In this document: piece after piece, positions 8,773-17,926 of the stretch
How the letters are laid out: each line of letters starts with the position of its first letter
How positions within the stretch are numbered: the stretch's first letter is position 1
Source of the DNA: an uncultured Chromatiaceae bacterium
GTDB lineage: Bacteria; Pseudomonadota; Gammaproteobacteria; Tenderiales; Tenderiaceae
Direction of reading: 5' to 3'
DNA: 64,000 nt
Assembly (NCBI GenBank): GCA_945787735.1
Contig: CALZIQ010000002.1
Coordinates: forward strand, 1 to 64,000
The notes under the pieces: model-generated
Told to the model about the DNA's origin: nothing
The model's database searches: none
The model's input: only the letters and a program-made list of their open reading frames with translations
Translations under genes and position numbers: made by a program

Positions 8773-10074
8773 ATGCGATTCAAAACGCTTGATGCATGGC
8801 TCTCCTGGCAGGAGGGTCTACATCCATCTGAAATTGATCTGGGCCTTGAGCGTGTTCGCACGGTATTACAGCGCCTCGGTCATGAGAAGTTCAGCTGTCC
8901 TGTTATTACCGTTGCCGGCACTAATGGCAAGGGCTCTTCGGTGGCCATGCTGGAGGCGATCTATTTAGCGGCGGGTTACCGCGTCGGTGCTTATACCTCC
9001 CCCCATTTGCTTAGCTACAAAGAGCGGGTGTGCATTAATGGCCTGCCGGTTAACGATCAGTCACTATGTGATGCCTTTGAAAACATCGACCAAGCCAGGG
9101 GCGAAACCTCGCTGACCTATTTTGAATTTGGCACTCTGGCGGCGATTGAGATCTTTGCCCGCGCTGATCTAGATGTGGTGATCATGGAGGTCGGCCTGGG
9201 GGGGCGGCTCGATGCGGTGAATGTGCTCGACGCTGACGTGGCTTTGATCACGCCGATTGCCCTGGATCATGCTGACTGGCTCGGCAATGACCGCGAGACT
9301 ATTGGCCGGGAAAAAGCAGGTATTATGCGCGGTGGTAGGCCGGTGGTTTGTGGCGATACCCATCCGCCTGTCAGTTTGCAGCAGGTGGCTGACGCGCTGG
9401 ACGCAAATATTTATCAAGCCGGGCGCGATTTTTCCTGGCAAGTGCAGGGTGAGCAATGGCGTTGGCGTGGTCCGGAACGTACCCGTGACGCCCTGCCGGA
9501 ACCGGCTCTGCGCGGCCGTTTTCAGCTTGATAATGCCGCCGCGGTACTGATGGTGACAGAATTGCTGGCTGGGCGTTTACCGTTGTCACAAGCCCATGTG
9601 CGCGAAGGGCTGGCCAATGCCAAGGTGGCGGGGCGTTTTCAGGTTGTGACGGGCGAGGTGCCGCTGATCCTGGATGTGGCCCACAATCCCCAGTCAGCCG
9701 AGGCACTGGCGGGCAATCTGGCGGCTTGGCCCATGCCCGGGCGTATATTCGCGCTTACTGCGATGATGGCGGACAAGGAAATAGATGCCATTTTTGCTGC
9801 CATGGCACCAGTGGTCGACCATTGGTGTCTCACCAGTGTGGATTTGCCCCGTGCCGCCAAGAAAGGGCAGCTGGCTGAAGTGTTGCGGGCGGTGGCGCCA
9901 ACAGCGCAATACGAGCTTTGTACCAGCGTGAAAGACGGCCTGCAGAAACTTGAGAAAGTTGTCCAAGCAAATGACCGTATTGTGGTGTTTGGCTCGTTTT
10001 ACACCGTGGCCGAGGCATTAGCATCAGACTATAATGCAGGCTTGTCTCCATCCGCACAACAGAAGGTAAATTGA
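8773..10074 (+). CDS. folC: Bifunctional folylpolyglutamate/dihydrofolate synthase
   Basis: FolC adds glutamate to dihydropteroate and to tetrahydrofolates. The 433-residue Mur-ligase-type enzyme has the P-loop TVAGTNGKGSSVA (about residue 47), the folate-binding YTSPHL, VIMEVGLGGRLDAVN, and LDVAHNPQSAEAL, where ADP-forming chemistry occurs. The frame reads further upstream inside accD, but ATG 8773 is where homology begins. It sits in the accD-folC-dedD order common in gammaproteobacteria. The stop TGA overlaps the ATG of the next gene. Confidence 0.96.
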   Translation: MRFKTLDAWLSWQEGLHPSEIDLGLERVRTVLQRLGHEKFSCPVITVAGTNGKGSSVAMLEAIYLAAGYRVGAYTSPHLLSYKERVCINGLPVNDQSLCDAFENIDQARGETSLTYFEFGTLAAIEIFARADLDVVIMEVGLGGRLDAVNVLDADVALITPIALDHADWLGNDRETIGREKAGIMRGGRPVVCGDTHPPVSLQQVADALDANIYQAGRDFSWQVQGEQWRWRGPERTRDALPEPALRGRFQLDNAAAVLMVTELLAGRLPLSQAHVREGLANAKVAGRFQVVTGEVPLILDVAHNPQSAEALAGNLAAWPMPGRIFALTAMMADKEIDAIFAAMAPVVDHWCLTSVDLPRAAKKGQLAEVLRAVAPTAQYELCTSVKDGLQKLEKVVQANDRIVVFGSFYTVAEALASDYNAGLSPSAQQKVN

Positions 10075-10688
10075 TGGATCAAGCGCATAAACAACGACTG
10101 GTCGGTGGGATTGTGTTGCTGGCACTGGGTTTGATTCTGGTGCCTACCATTCTCGATTTCAGTCAGGACGCGCCCGATCCCATGGCTGAGACTCGGTTCC
10201 CAGAATCACCCGACGTGATGAAGATGGCGGTGTTGCCGTTGGAAGTCTGGTCCGAGCCGGTTGACCCGCAAATCGACAATACAAACCGAATTGTTGAGAC
10301 ACCTACCCCGGTCAAACGCGAATCTTCCAAACCAGTCTCTGATGCAGTGGATAAACCGGCTGAGCCCAACGTCGAACAGAAACCTGTACAGGTGACTAAG
10401 GTTGAGCGAGCACCCAAACTAGAATCAGCGAAAAAACCAAGCGTATCAGAGGGCGCCAGTGCCTGGGTGGTTCAGGTGGCCAGTTTTTCGGATGAACCCA
10501 AGGCCTTTGCCTTGCGTGATCGCCTAAGGAAAGCCGGGCATCCCGCCTTTATCGAGCGCGGACGTAGTGATGGCGTGATATATCGGGTAAAGGTGGGGCC
10601 GGTATTGCAACGCAGTGAGGCAGAGCGCTTGAAAAAACAAGTGGATAAAGAGACCCGGCTTGATGGCTTGGTGATGAAATACCGTTGA
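10074..10688 (+). CDS. SPOR-domain inner-membrane protein, DedD-like
   Basis: The 204-residue protein has a short cytoplasmic start (MDQAHKQRLVGG), one transmembrane helix (about residues 10-28), and a Pro/Lys/Glu-rich linker. A C-terminal SPOR domain follows from about residue 128 (AWVVQVASFSD to the final DGLVMKYR). SPOR domains bind denuded septal peptidoglycan, so it should be a division-site protein like DedD. The position between folC and cvpA matches dedD in E. coli and Pseudomonas. It starts by TGATG overlap with folC. Confidence 0.9.
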   Translation: MDQAHKQRLVGGIVLLALGLILVPTILDFSQDAPDPMAETRFPESPDVMKMAVLPLEVWSEPVDPQIDNTNRIVETPTPVKRESSKPVSDAVDKPAEPNVEQKPVQVTKVERAPKLESAKKPSVSEGASAWVVQVASFSDEPKAFALRDRLRKAGHPAFIERGRSDGVIYRVKVGPVLQRSEAERLKKQVDKETRLDGLVMKYR

Positions 10689-10812
10689 CGATTGTTTAGT
10701 TCAGGAATGGCACAAGGTCTGATAAAATCGCCCCTTTCCGATTTGGGTGTGTATCTTGGTCTTTTTGAGTTCTGTGCGGTTTTTCTAATTCAGATGGACT
10801 GATTCGTTTTTG

Positions 10813-11313
10813 ATGAGCGGCATCGATTATTTAATTCTGGGCGTAATTGCGGTTTCTGCGACGATTGGTATTTGGCGAGGTTTCGTGCGCGAGGCTTTGT
10901 CATTGATTGTTTGGGTAGCGGCGTTTTGGTTGGCCTACACTTGGGCGTCTTCGCTGGAGGTTATGCTGGTCGATCTGCTTGCCGACCAAGCGGTGAGAGT
11001 GATCGTTTGTTTTATCGTGCTGTTTTTGCTGGTGCATATCGTTGGTTTTGTTATTTCGCGGCTATTATCGAGTCTGATCAAGTCAATCGGCTTGAAAGGA
11101 GTTGACCGTGTAGCGGGCGCTGGTTTTGGTTTTGTACGTGGGTTTGTTGCGGTGGCTGCACTGGTGTTGCTGGTCGAGATGACGCCGTTGACGCAAGAGG
11201 CGATGTGGCAGCAGTCTTTTATTGTGCCTATGTTTAAGGACGCAATGCAGTGGGCACAGCTGCAATACCCATTGGACAGTCTTGGCAGTGCGTTTGCCGC
11301 GGCAACAGATTGA
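10813..11313 (+). CDS. cvpA: CvpA family membrane protein
   Basis: The 166-residue protein has four predicted membrane segments: LILGVIAVSATIGIWRG, LSLIVWVAAFWLAYTWA, VIVCFIVLFLLVHIVGF and a segment around FVRGFVAVAALVLLV. In E. coli CvpA is required for colicin V production and contributes to envelope homeostasis. ATG 10813 follows a TTG that opens the frame three bases earlier. It precedes purF by 22 bases, the conserved cvpA-purF arrangement that in enterics belongs to the PurR regulon. No clear PurR box was identified here. Confidence 0.93.
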   Translation: MSGIDYLILGVIAVSATIGIWRGFVREALSLIVWVAAFWLAYTWASSLEVMLVDLLADQAVRVIVCFIVLFLLVHIVGFVISRLLSSLIKSIGLKGVDRVAGAGFGFVRGFVAVAALVLLVEMTPLTQEAMWQQSFIVPMFKDAMQWAQLQYPLDSLGSAFAAATD

Positions 11314-11335
11314 GTTGTGTTGAGAGGTCGAATCG

Positions 11336-12847
11336 ATGTGTGGTGTTATCGGAATAGTCGGTAAGAGTAATGTCAATCAGGCGCTTTATGATGGCCTGAC
11401 TGTGCTGCAGCATCGTGGCCAGGATGCTGCGGGTATTGTTACCTGCGACGGCGGTAAACTCTATCTGAGAAAAGACAACGGTCTGGTGCGTGATGTCTTT
11501 GCCACCGAGCATATGTTGAATCTGCGCGGTAATATGGGGGTGGGGCACGTGCGTTATCCCACCGCCGGTTGCTCCTCGTCAGCCGAGGCTCAACCCTTCT
11601 ATGTCAATTCCCCTTACGGCATCACGCTGGCCCACAACGGTAATCTGACCAATGCCGAAGAATTGAAGCGCGATCTCTATAATGAAGACCTGCGCCATAT
11701 GAATACCGACTCGGATTCAGAAGTGTTGTTGAATGTTTTAGCCCATGAGTTGCAGGTCCTGGGCAAGCTCAAGATTGATCACAACGATGTGTTCGAGGCT
11801 GTGAGTGCAGTGCATCGGCGCAGCCGTGGTGCCTATGCCGTGGTCGCCATGATCACAGGTTACGGTATTGTCGGCTTTCGCGATCCTAACGGGATTCGTC
11901 CAATTGTGTACGGCAAGCGAGAAACCGATAAGGGTACTGAATACATGATCGCGTCCGAGAGTGTAGCGCTTGATGCGCAGGGCTTTGAATTAATTGCTGA
12001 TCTTGAACCCGGCGAAGCAGTGTTTATTAGTTTGGATGGAAATTTGCACAAGAAGCAGTGTGCCGAGAACACCAAGTATTCAACTTGTATCTTTGAATAC
12101 GTCTACCTGGCCCGGCCTGATTCTATTATCGATGATGTGTTGGTCTATAAAGCACGTCTGCGTATGGGGGAATCTCTGGCGCAGAAAATCAAGCGTGAGT
12201 GGACCGATCAGGATATCAATGTGGTGATCCCAATCCCCGATACCAGTCGCACCTCAGCGCTGCAGTTGGCCAATGAACTGGGTGTGCTGTATCGCGAAGG
12301 ATTTATCAAAAATCGTTACATCGGCCGTACCTTTATCATGCCGGGACAAAAGCAACGAAAAAAATCTGTGCGTCAGAAATTGAATGCCATTGACCTCGAA
12401 TTCAGAGATAAAAATGTGCTGCTAGTGGATGATTCCATCGTGCGTGGTACGACATCACAGCAGATTATTCAGATGGCGCGTGAAGCAGGTGCGAAGAAAG
12501 TCTATTTTGCCTCGGCCTCTCCAGCAATTCGTCATGCCAATGTCTATGGCATCGATATGCCAGCCCCGGAAGAGCTGATTGCCTATGGCCGAACTGATGA
12601 CGAAGTAGCGCAGAAAATCGGTGCAGATAAAGTCATCTATCAGGATCTTGAGGATCTGATGGAGTCAGTACGCAAGCGCAACCCTGAGTTGGTGGATTTT
12701 GATACCTCGGTATTTGATGGCCGTTATGTGACCGGCGACGTGAATGAGGCTTACTTTGCCCGTCTGCAGGAGATTCGCAGTGACTCCGCCAAGGAAAAGC
12801 GCAACGGGCGAAATTCAGACATCATTGACTTGCATAATAATCCGTGA
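11336..12847 (+). CDS. purF: Amidophosphoribosyltransferase
   Basis: PurF makes phosphoribosylamine from PRPP and glutamine, the first step of purine synthesis. The 503-residue product starts MCGVIGIVG with the nucleophilic Cys at residue 2, without a long propeptide. The Ntn glutaminase part includes [18 protein letters not shown] and LAHNGNL. The phosphoribosyltransferase part has the PRPP-binding [14 protein letters not shown] (about residue 360). Length matches the E. coli enzyme. It ends just before the metZ riboswitch. Confidence 0.97.
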   Translation: MCGVIGIVGKSNVNQALYDGLTVLQHRGQDAAGIVTCDGGKLYLRKDNGLVRDVFATEHMLNLRGNMGVGHVRYPTAGCSSSAEAQPFYVNSPYGITLAHNGNLTNAEELKRDLYNEDLRHMNTDSDSEVLLNVLAHELQVLGKLKIDHNDVFEAVSAVHRRSRGAYAVVAMITGYGIVGFRDPNGIRPIVYGKRETDKGTEYMIASESVALDAQGFELIADLEPGEAVFISLDGNLHKKQCAENTKYSTCIFEYVYLARPDSIIDDVLVYKARLRMGESLAQKIKREWTDQDINVVIPIPDTSRTSALQLANELGVLYREGFIKNRYIGRTFIMPGQKQRKKSVRQKLNAIDLEFRDKNVLLVDDSIVRGTTSQQIIQMAREAGAKKVYFASASPAIRHANVYGIDMPAPEELIAYGRTDDEVAQKIGADKVIYQDLEDLMESVRKRNPELVDFDTSVFDGRYVTGDVNEAYFARLQEIRSDSAKEKRNGRNSDIIDLHNNP

Positions 12848-12887
12848 TTTGACAGGTTCTTCACCTTTCACTAAGATTCAGTTTAGT

Positions 12888-12940
12888 AGCGCCGATTTGA
12901 GCTCAGCTTGCGGGCGCGTAACAAATACTGCTAAAGAGAG
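12888..12940 (+). ncRNA. SAM-II riboswitch aptamer upstream of metZ
   Basis: The region matches the SAM-II (metA-motif) consensus as I know it: a P1 stem (GCGCC 12889-12893 with GGCGC 12913-12917), the conserved loop GATTTGA (12894-12900), GCTTGC (12906-12911), then TAACAAA and GCTAAAGAG (12930-12938), whose pairing with about 12902-12911 would form the pseudoknot P2. SAM binding to this fold normally lowers expression of methionine-synthesis genes, and the next gene is metZ. The class is best known from alphaproteobacteria and is less common in gammaproteobacteria. An Rfam RF00521 covariance search would settle it. Confidence 0.86.
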
Positions 12941-12945
12941 GCAAG

Positions 12946-12977
12946 CCTGCTTTAGTGAATGCTGAGCGGGTTTTTTT
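12946..12977 (+). terminator. Riboswitch-linked intrinsic terminator
   Basis: CCTGCTT (12946-12952) pairs with GAGCGGG (12964-12970), with two G-T pairs, around an 11-base loop, followed by seven T residues. It lies directly after the SAM-II aptamer and before the metZ ribosome site. CTTTAG at 12950-12955 is complementary to CTAAAG in the aptamer (12931-12936), so aptamer folding and the alternative hairpin compete for this arm. Confidence 0.82.
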
Positions 12978-13011
12978 GTGCCTGAAAGATAACAGGCCCT
13001 GGAGTAAAATA

Positions 13012-14199
13012 ATGAATAACGAATTCGAAGAATTTAATTTTGACACACTGGCGGTCAGGGCAGGGCAGGTGCGCACAGGTGAATCAGAGCAGTCTGAGCC
13101 GATCTTTCCCACCTCGAGCTATGTGTTTGGCAGTGCCGCCGAGGCCGCGGCGCGGTTTTCCGGTGAGCAGCCGGGGAACATCTATTCACGCTTTACCAAT
13201 CCTACTGTGCGTACTTTTGAAAAACGGTTGGCGGCACTTGAAGGTGGCGAGCGCTGCATAGCCACAAGTTCCGGCATGTCAGCCATTCTTTCAACTTTCA
13301 TGGCGCTTTTGAAAACTGGGGATCACGTCGTTTCATCCCGCGCCATCTTTGGTACTACCTCGGTGTTGTTAACGAATTACATGGCCAAATTCGGCGTTAA
13401 AACGACATTTGTGGATTTGACCAATCTGGATGGCTGGGCCAAAGCGATCAATACCAATACCAAGTTATTGTTTTTGGAAACGCCTTCGAACCCTTTGACC
13501 GAAGTCGCAGATATTCAGGCGCTGGCCGACTTGGCTCATCAGCACGGTTGTTTGTTGGTGGTGGACAACTGTTTCTGTACCCCTGCATTGCAACGTCCAC
13601 TAGAGCTGGGCGCGGATATCGTAATTCATTCCGCGACTAAATATCTTGACGGCCAGGGGCGTTGTATCGGTGGCGCAGTGGTTGGCAACGAAGATGTGGT
13701 TGGTAACGATGTTTATGGATTTTTGCGTACCGCCGGGCCAACCATGAGTCCATTCAATGCCTGGGTTTTCCTCAAGGGACTGGAGACCCTGCGTCTGCGC
13801 ATGGAAGCCCATTGCCGTAATGCCCAGCTATTGGCTGAATGGCTCGATGCACATCCCAAGATCAAACATGTTTATTACCCGGGCCTGGCCTCACATCCTC
13901 AGCATGCGTTGGCGGCCGAACAACAAAAAGGCTTTGGTGGCGTGCTCTCGTTTGAAGTGGAGGGTGTCAAAGACGCTGCATGGAAGGTGATCGATGCTAC
14001 ACGCATGATTTCTATTACCGCCAATCTGGGCGATACAAAATCGACCATCACTCATCCGGCCACCACTACACACGGTCGTTTGACACCGGAACAACGAGCC
14101 GATGCCGGTATTCGTGACAGTTTAGTAAGAGTTGCAGTTGGCTTGGAAGATATCGAAGACCTGAAAGCCGATCTTGATCGGGGACTGTCAAGACCGTAG
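13012..14199 (+). CDS. metZ: O-succinylhomoserine sulfhydrylase
   Basis: MetZ is a PLP enzyme that uses sulfide and O-succinylhomoserine to make homocysteine directly. The 395-residue product belongs to the Cys/Met-metabolism gamma family: PTSSYVFGSAAEAA, YSRFTNPTV, SSGMSAI, DNCFCTPALQRP, and the PLP lysine in HSATKYLDGQGRCIGG (about residue 205). The QGR loop is seen in MetZ. GGAG at 13001-13004 precedes ATG 13012, so the longer frame from 12955 is not used. The SAM-II element and terminator in its leader imply repression by S-adenosylmethionine. Confidence 0.94.
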   Translation: MNNEFEEFNFDTLAVRAGQVRTGESEQSEPIFPTSSYVFGSAAEAAARFSGEQPGNIYSRFTNPTVRTFEKRLAALEGGERCIATSSGMSAILSTFMALLKTGDHVVSSRAIFGTTSVLLTNYMAKFGVKTTFVDLTNLDGWAKAINTNTKLLFLETPSNPLTEVADIQALADLAHQHGCLLVVDNCFCTPALQRPLELGADIVIHSATKYLDGQGRCIGGAVVGNEDVVGNDVYGFLRTAGPTMSPFNAWVFLKGLETLRLRMEAHCRNAQLLAEWLDAHPKIKHVYYPGLASHPQHALAAEQQKGFGGVLSFEVEGVKDAAWKVIDATRMISITANLGDTKSTITHPATTTHGRLTPEQRADAGIRDSLVRVAVGLEDIEDLKADLDRGLSRP

Positions 14200-14206
14200 A
14201 TGTTGT

Positions 14207-15208
14207 TTATTTCGGGTTGCCTGTGTTTGATTGTTTTTCAGCATCGTTTTCGGCACTTCGATAGTTTTTAATCAGGTAGAGTGGCCGCTGTTTGGTCTCG
14301 TCAAAGAGTCGGCCCAGGTATTCGCCGAGTATTCCGATGCTGATCAGTTGTATTCCTCCCAGAAACAGCACCACAACCATCAATGATGGATAACCCGGAA
14401 TAGGATTTCCCCAGATCAGGGTGTCATAGATGATGTAAAGGCCGAACAGGAAGGCGCTCAAGGCGGTAAGCAAACCAAGGTAGCTGGCAAGGCGAAGTGG
14501 CGCAGTACTGAAAGAGGTGATGCCTTCAAGGGCGAAATTCCATAACCGCCAGTAATTCCATTTGCTTGTGCCGGCATGACGGGGTTTGCGATGGAAGTAG
14601 ATGGCTTTTTGGCGAAAACCAACCCACGAGAACAGGCCTTTCATAAAGCGATGCTGTTCGCGCAGCTGAATTACTGCATCAATGGCTGTTCTGCTCAATA
14701 GACGGTAGTCACCGGTATCTTCTGGGATTTTGATTTTAGCGACCCGTTGTATTGTCCGGTAAAACAGGTGAGAGCTGAATTTTTTGAGCCATGTCTCGCC
14801 TTCGCGAGACATGCGCTGGGCGTAGACCACGTCATATCCGTTCTGCCATTCACGTAGCATGTCGGCAATCAGTTCGGGCGGGTCTTGCAGATCGGTATCA
14901 ATAATGATGGCGGCATCGCCACGACAGTGATCCAGGCCGGCGGTGAGAGCAATCTCCTTGCCGAAGTTGCGACTGAGTTCAATGATTGAAATACGTGGGT
15001 CCAGTTTCTGAAATTCATTAATAATTTGTAATGAATTGTCATGACTACCATCATCGATGAAGATGATTTCGAAACGATGGGGCAAGAGATCCAGCGTTTC
15101 GCACAAGGTGTAATAAAACTCGTTCAGCACAACCTCTTCGTTAAAGACAGGGGCTATGATGGATATCAGTTTGGTCTTGTTCTTGTCGGTGTTGTTGTCG
15201 TTCATCAA
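14207..15208 (-). CDS. GtrB-like polyprenyl-phosphate glycosyltransferase
   Basis: The 333-residue family 2 glycosyltransferase has an N-terminal GT-A domain (SIIAPVFNEE, IIFIDDGSHDNS, SRNFGKEIALTAGLD, IDTDLQDPPE with DxD) and two C-terminal membrane helices (about residues 240-265 and 275-300) ending in GILGEYLGRLFDE. This is the architecture of GtrB/DPM1-like enzymes that charge undecaprenyl phosphate with a sugar from a nucleotide sugar. It overlaps the upstream membrane-protein gene by 4 bases (ATGA). No GtrA-type flippase is present nearby. Confidence 0.9.
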   Translation of the reverse strand: MMNDNNTDKNKTKLISIIAPVFNEEVVLNEFYYTLCETLDLLPHRFEIIFIDDGSHDNSLQIINEFQKLDPRISIIELSRNFGKEIALTAGLDHCRGDAAIIIDTDLQDPPELIADMLREWQNGYDVVYAQRMSREGETWLKKFSSHLFYRTIQRVAKIKIPEDTGDYRLLSRTAIDAVIQLREQHRFMKGLFSWVGFRQKAIYFHRKPRHAGTSKWNYWRLWNFALEGITSFSTAPLRLASYLGLLTALSAFLFGLYIIYDTLIWGNPIPGYPSLMVVVLFLGGIQLISIGILGEYLGRLFDETKQRPLYLIKNYRSAENDAEKQSNTGNPK

Positions 15209-17040
15209 TCTTTGATGTTTGCTTGATTAAGTGTTTTTCTTTCAATGTAAACCATAATTGGGTATGCCATCCAGAGTAACAGAATCGCCAATAGCAAACA
15301 GATGGCTGTCCAATTGGCAACGCTCAACCAGCCGGGTATTGAAAAGACGAAGGGTTGGTAGCTGACAAAGGCTTTTGCTTGTTCCACTTGTTGCACTGAG
15401 AAATGGTCGCCGGGTTTGCAGTTGTTTGCATCACCAAAAACATAGCAGGCAGGGTTCTTGAGATTGAAGTAACCATCTTTTACCCAAGATGCTTCGCCCG
15501 GAATAAGTGTGCCCCTGGGGAAGTGTTCAAGCCGGTAACCGAACAAGGGCTCATAGCAAAGTAATTGAGAGGCACCCTGCACAAGGGTGTTATTACGATA
15601 AGGTGGAATGGCTGGCTTGCCATGCTGATCCCGAAACATGGTGAGTTTGTTAATGACTTGAGCGTGATTAGTTTTCTTTGCTTCAGCATATCCATCGACG
15701 ATGGTGTCCGTTTTGTAAGACTGATTTGTGTAGTAGCTCCGTTCAACATTGAAGTTGATCATCACAACAGAAATAATGGCAATTGCGCTGATGTAAGGCA
15801 AGAAACGTTTTACATGTGATGTTTTTTCCAGCAGGATCATTGCAATCAAGATGAATATAGGGATGAAGGCGGAAAACCAACGTACTAGGGAGCTGCTGTC
15901 TTTAAGGATTGGTGTCTCTTTTAGCAAGGCATTCCAGTCAGGGGTGTAGATGTTGAGTGCCATCGGTATGCTTAGAACAAATGCCAGTACGCCTAATTGC
16001 AGCCAGGTACTTGTGTTTTGAGCCTTGATACAGGTTTTGATACCGCTGAAGTTTTTTATCAACAGTGCAGTGCTGACAATCATCACCAGCAAAGGAATAA
16101 AGGTGATGCCGTATTCAAACTCGTGTCTTGCCGGCGGCCATTGAACATTGGTCAGCAACTCGGTTGTGCTGGGCGAGGGTTGAAAAAACAGTATGTCAAA
16201 AACAAGCCTGAGCAGATCCCAGAGAGAGCCAGCCCCAGGCAGTAGATAGTCCGTGCGCTCAAAGTTGCTGACATACATGATTGATGGAGCCAGTTTTGGC
16301 AGTGCCAGGATGATGCTCAGTCCGCCTGCAATAACCATATTCAACCAGAAACGATGAACGTTTCCGTACATGAGGCCATGCAGTGTGCCAATGAAAATCA
16401 ATATCAGGATGACAGGCAGGATCAGGTGGATCATGCCCGAGTAGATCATGTAACCGAGTAAGAGGGTGGCAATGGAAAGACGCATTAGTGTCTTCAGATC
16501 AAAATATTTTGTCTGGTCGCCCTTGGGTAACAACAGAAAAGCGATCAAGGGTGTCAGCATAAAGGCGTGGTAAGTGAGATGGCCAATAACAATGCGGTGA
16601 GAAAAAAATCCGTTAAACATAAACAGAGCACCACCAAGCAAGGCCGTGGCGATAGCGGTTTTAAAGCCGATGCGTAACAGCAGATAAAAACCGGTAAATC
16701 CCAGGGCAGCGAAGACCAGCAGGGTAAGGTATGAAGCCGTGAGTGGATCGATAAAATATGTTAGCCACTGTGGCAAGGAGTAGTACAGGTTGATTGGGCT
16801 GGCGAATGCCGGTAGGCCGCCGCAAAAGGCAGGGGTGAACCACTCGGGTGTCAACGGACCGTTGTTAAGCTGCCAGTAATAACCATCCAACAGGGCGGGC
16901 AGGAAATAGGCATAGTCATGGCCTGCAGTGCCATTTTCGGTTGGAAAATAAGCAGAGAAGATCCAGTGGTAGCACAGTAGCAGAATGGCACCGCTGGCAG
17001 TGACTAGTATGAATTCGCCTGAGCGTGGGTTCAACTGCAT
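15205..17040 (-). CDS. Polytopic membrane protein, possible GT-C glycosyltransferase
   Basis: The 611-residue protein has roughly 12 hydrophobic segments and a short charged C-terminus. A conserved-looking acidic first periplasmic loop (GHDYAYFLPALLDG, about residue 40) and the overall layout resemble GT-C-fold enzymes, which take sugars from polyprenyl-phosphate carriers, and YfhO-like proteins. A large extracytoplasmic segment lies around residues 440-560. Its genetic coupling to the GtrB-like gene supports a role in transferring the lipid-linked sugar to an envelope acceptor. The acceptor is unknown and the family assignment is an inference. Confidence 0.7.
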   Translation of the reverse strand: MQLNPRSGEFILVTASGAILLLCYHWIFSAYFPTENGTAGHDYAYFLPALLDGYYWQLNNGPLTPEWFTPAFCGGLPAFASPINLYYSLPQWLTYFIDPLTASYLTLLVFAALGFTGFYLLLRIGFKTAIATALLGGALFMFNGFFSHRIVIGHLTYHAFMLTPLIAFLLLPKGDQTKYFDLKTLMRLSIATLLLGYMIYSGMIHLILPVILILIFIGTLHGLMYGNVHRFWLNMVIAGGLSIILALPKLAPSIMYVSNFERTDYLLPGAGSLWDLLRLVFDILFFQPSPSTTELLTNVQWPPARHEFEYGITFIPLLVMIVSTALLIKNFSGIKTCIKAQNTSTWLQLGVLAFVLSIPMALNIYTPDWNALLKETPILKDSSSLVRWFSAFIPIFILIAMILLEKTSHVKRFLPYISAIAIISVVMINFNVERSYYTNQSYKTDTIVDGYAEAKKTNHAQVINKLTMFRDQHGKPAIPPYRNNTLVQGASQLLCYEPLFGYRLEHFPRGTLIPGEASWVKDGYFNLKNPACYVFGDANNCKPGDHFSVQQVEQAKAFVSYQPFVFSIPGWLSVANWTAICLLLAILLLWMAYPIMVYIERKTLNQANIKD

Positions 17041-17059
17041 TGAGGACCTTGTAATGTTT

Positions 17060-17788
17060 TTATGTTGGCGACTTTAGCACAGCCAACAGGGAAACCCCGA
17101 ACGGTAACCGCGACCCCGGAATGAAGATTCTTTCACTCGCGAACAGCCGGGTTAGAACATGATTGATGGGCCGGGATGGCAAGTTAATTTCAGCCTCACT
17201 TTCACTCTTCCAGCGCTGGATGAATCTTGTCATGGCGATCAGCGGGAACAGCCAGGTATTAAAATAGCTGATGTATTCAAGCTCCAGGTCGGCCGCTTTG
17301 GCGGTTTGCTTTAGCTGGGTTGCCGTGTAACGCCGCTTATGGTGATGTGCTTCGTCATGAGGTCCCCACAATAGCTGAAATGCCGGCACAGTGAGCAAGA
17401 TACGGCCGCCTTCTGCCAGACGTGCATTTAGAGCTTCCAGACTGGCGCGGTCATCATCGATGTGTTCCAGCACATCAAGCAAGACGATTAGATCGAAACT
17501 ATTGGCGGGATGGGGAATTGTATCCGGTAGATGGCCAGGCAGGATTTCGCCGAGCTGGAGGCTGCTGGCATATTCTCTGGCATCATCATTCATCTCCATG
17601 CCTTTGACTTCGCCATATTGGTTCAGCATTGCCAAGTTGCCGCCTGTGCCGCAACCGGCGTCCAGGATGTGAGCTGCTTTGGGTAGTGACATTGATTGAA
17701 TCACCGATTCGACAATCCGACGGCGGCCAACAAACCACCAGTGCTCATTCTCCACCTCACGCATCTTTTGATAGATCTGCTTATCCAT
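17060..17788 (-). CDS. Class I SAM-dependent methyltransferase
   Basis: The 242-residue product has motif I (ILDAGCGTGGN, about residue 41), motif II-like FDLIVLLDVLEHIDDD, GRILLTVPAFQLLWGPHDEAH and a C-terminal hydrophobic patch (NTWLFPLIAMT). The opening MREVENEHWWFVGRRRIV is typical of methyltransferases found in polysaccharide and lipid-linked glycan clusters. It is the first gene of the minus-strand set leading to the membrane protein and GtrB-like enzyme. The substrate is unknown, possibly a sugar or lipid carrier. Confidence 0.85.
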   Translation of the reverse strand: MDKQIYQKMREVENEHWWFVGRRRIVESVIQSMSLPKAAHILDAGCGTGGNLAMLNQYGEVKGMEMNDDAREYASSLQLGEILPGHLPDTIPHPANSFDLIVLLDVLEHIDDDRASLEALNARLAEGGRILLTVPAFQLLWGPHDEAHHHKRRYTATQLKQTAKAADLELEYISYFNTWLFPLIAMTRFIQRWKSESEAEINLPSRPINHVLTRLFASERIFIPGSRLPFGVSLLAVLKSPT

Positions 17789-17926
17789 ATAGGGAAAGAC
17801 GTCTGCTCTGAGGTGTGTGGGTTGCCATGAAGGCAGAGATTATAACCATTTCATGATTCTGTGTAGAGGCCGATATATGTATGTCGGTCGTTGTTTTTGT
17901 TCATAAAATCTACAGAGGTCCACAGT

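Noticed and set aside
10688-10812. PurR operator upstream of cvpA-purF
   Set aside because: No sequence close to the enteric PurR palindrome was found.
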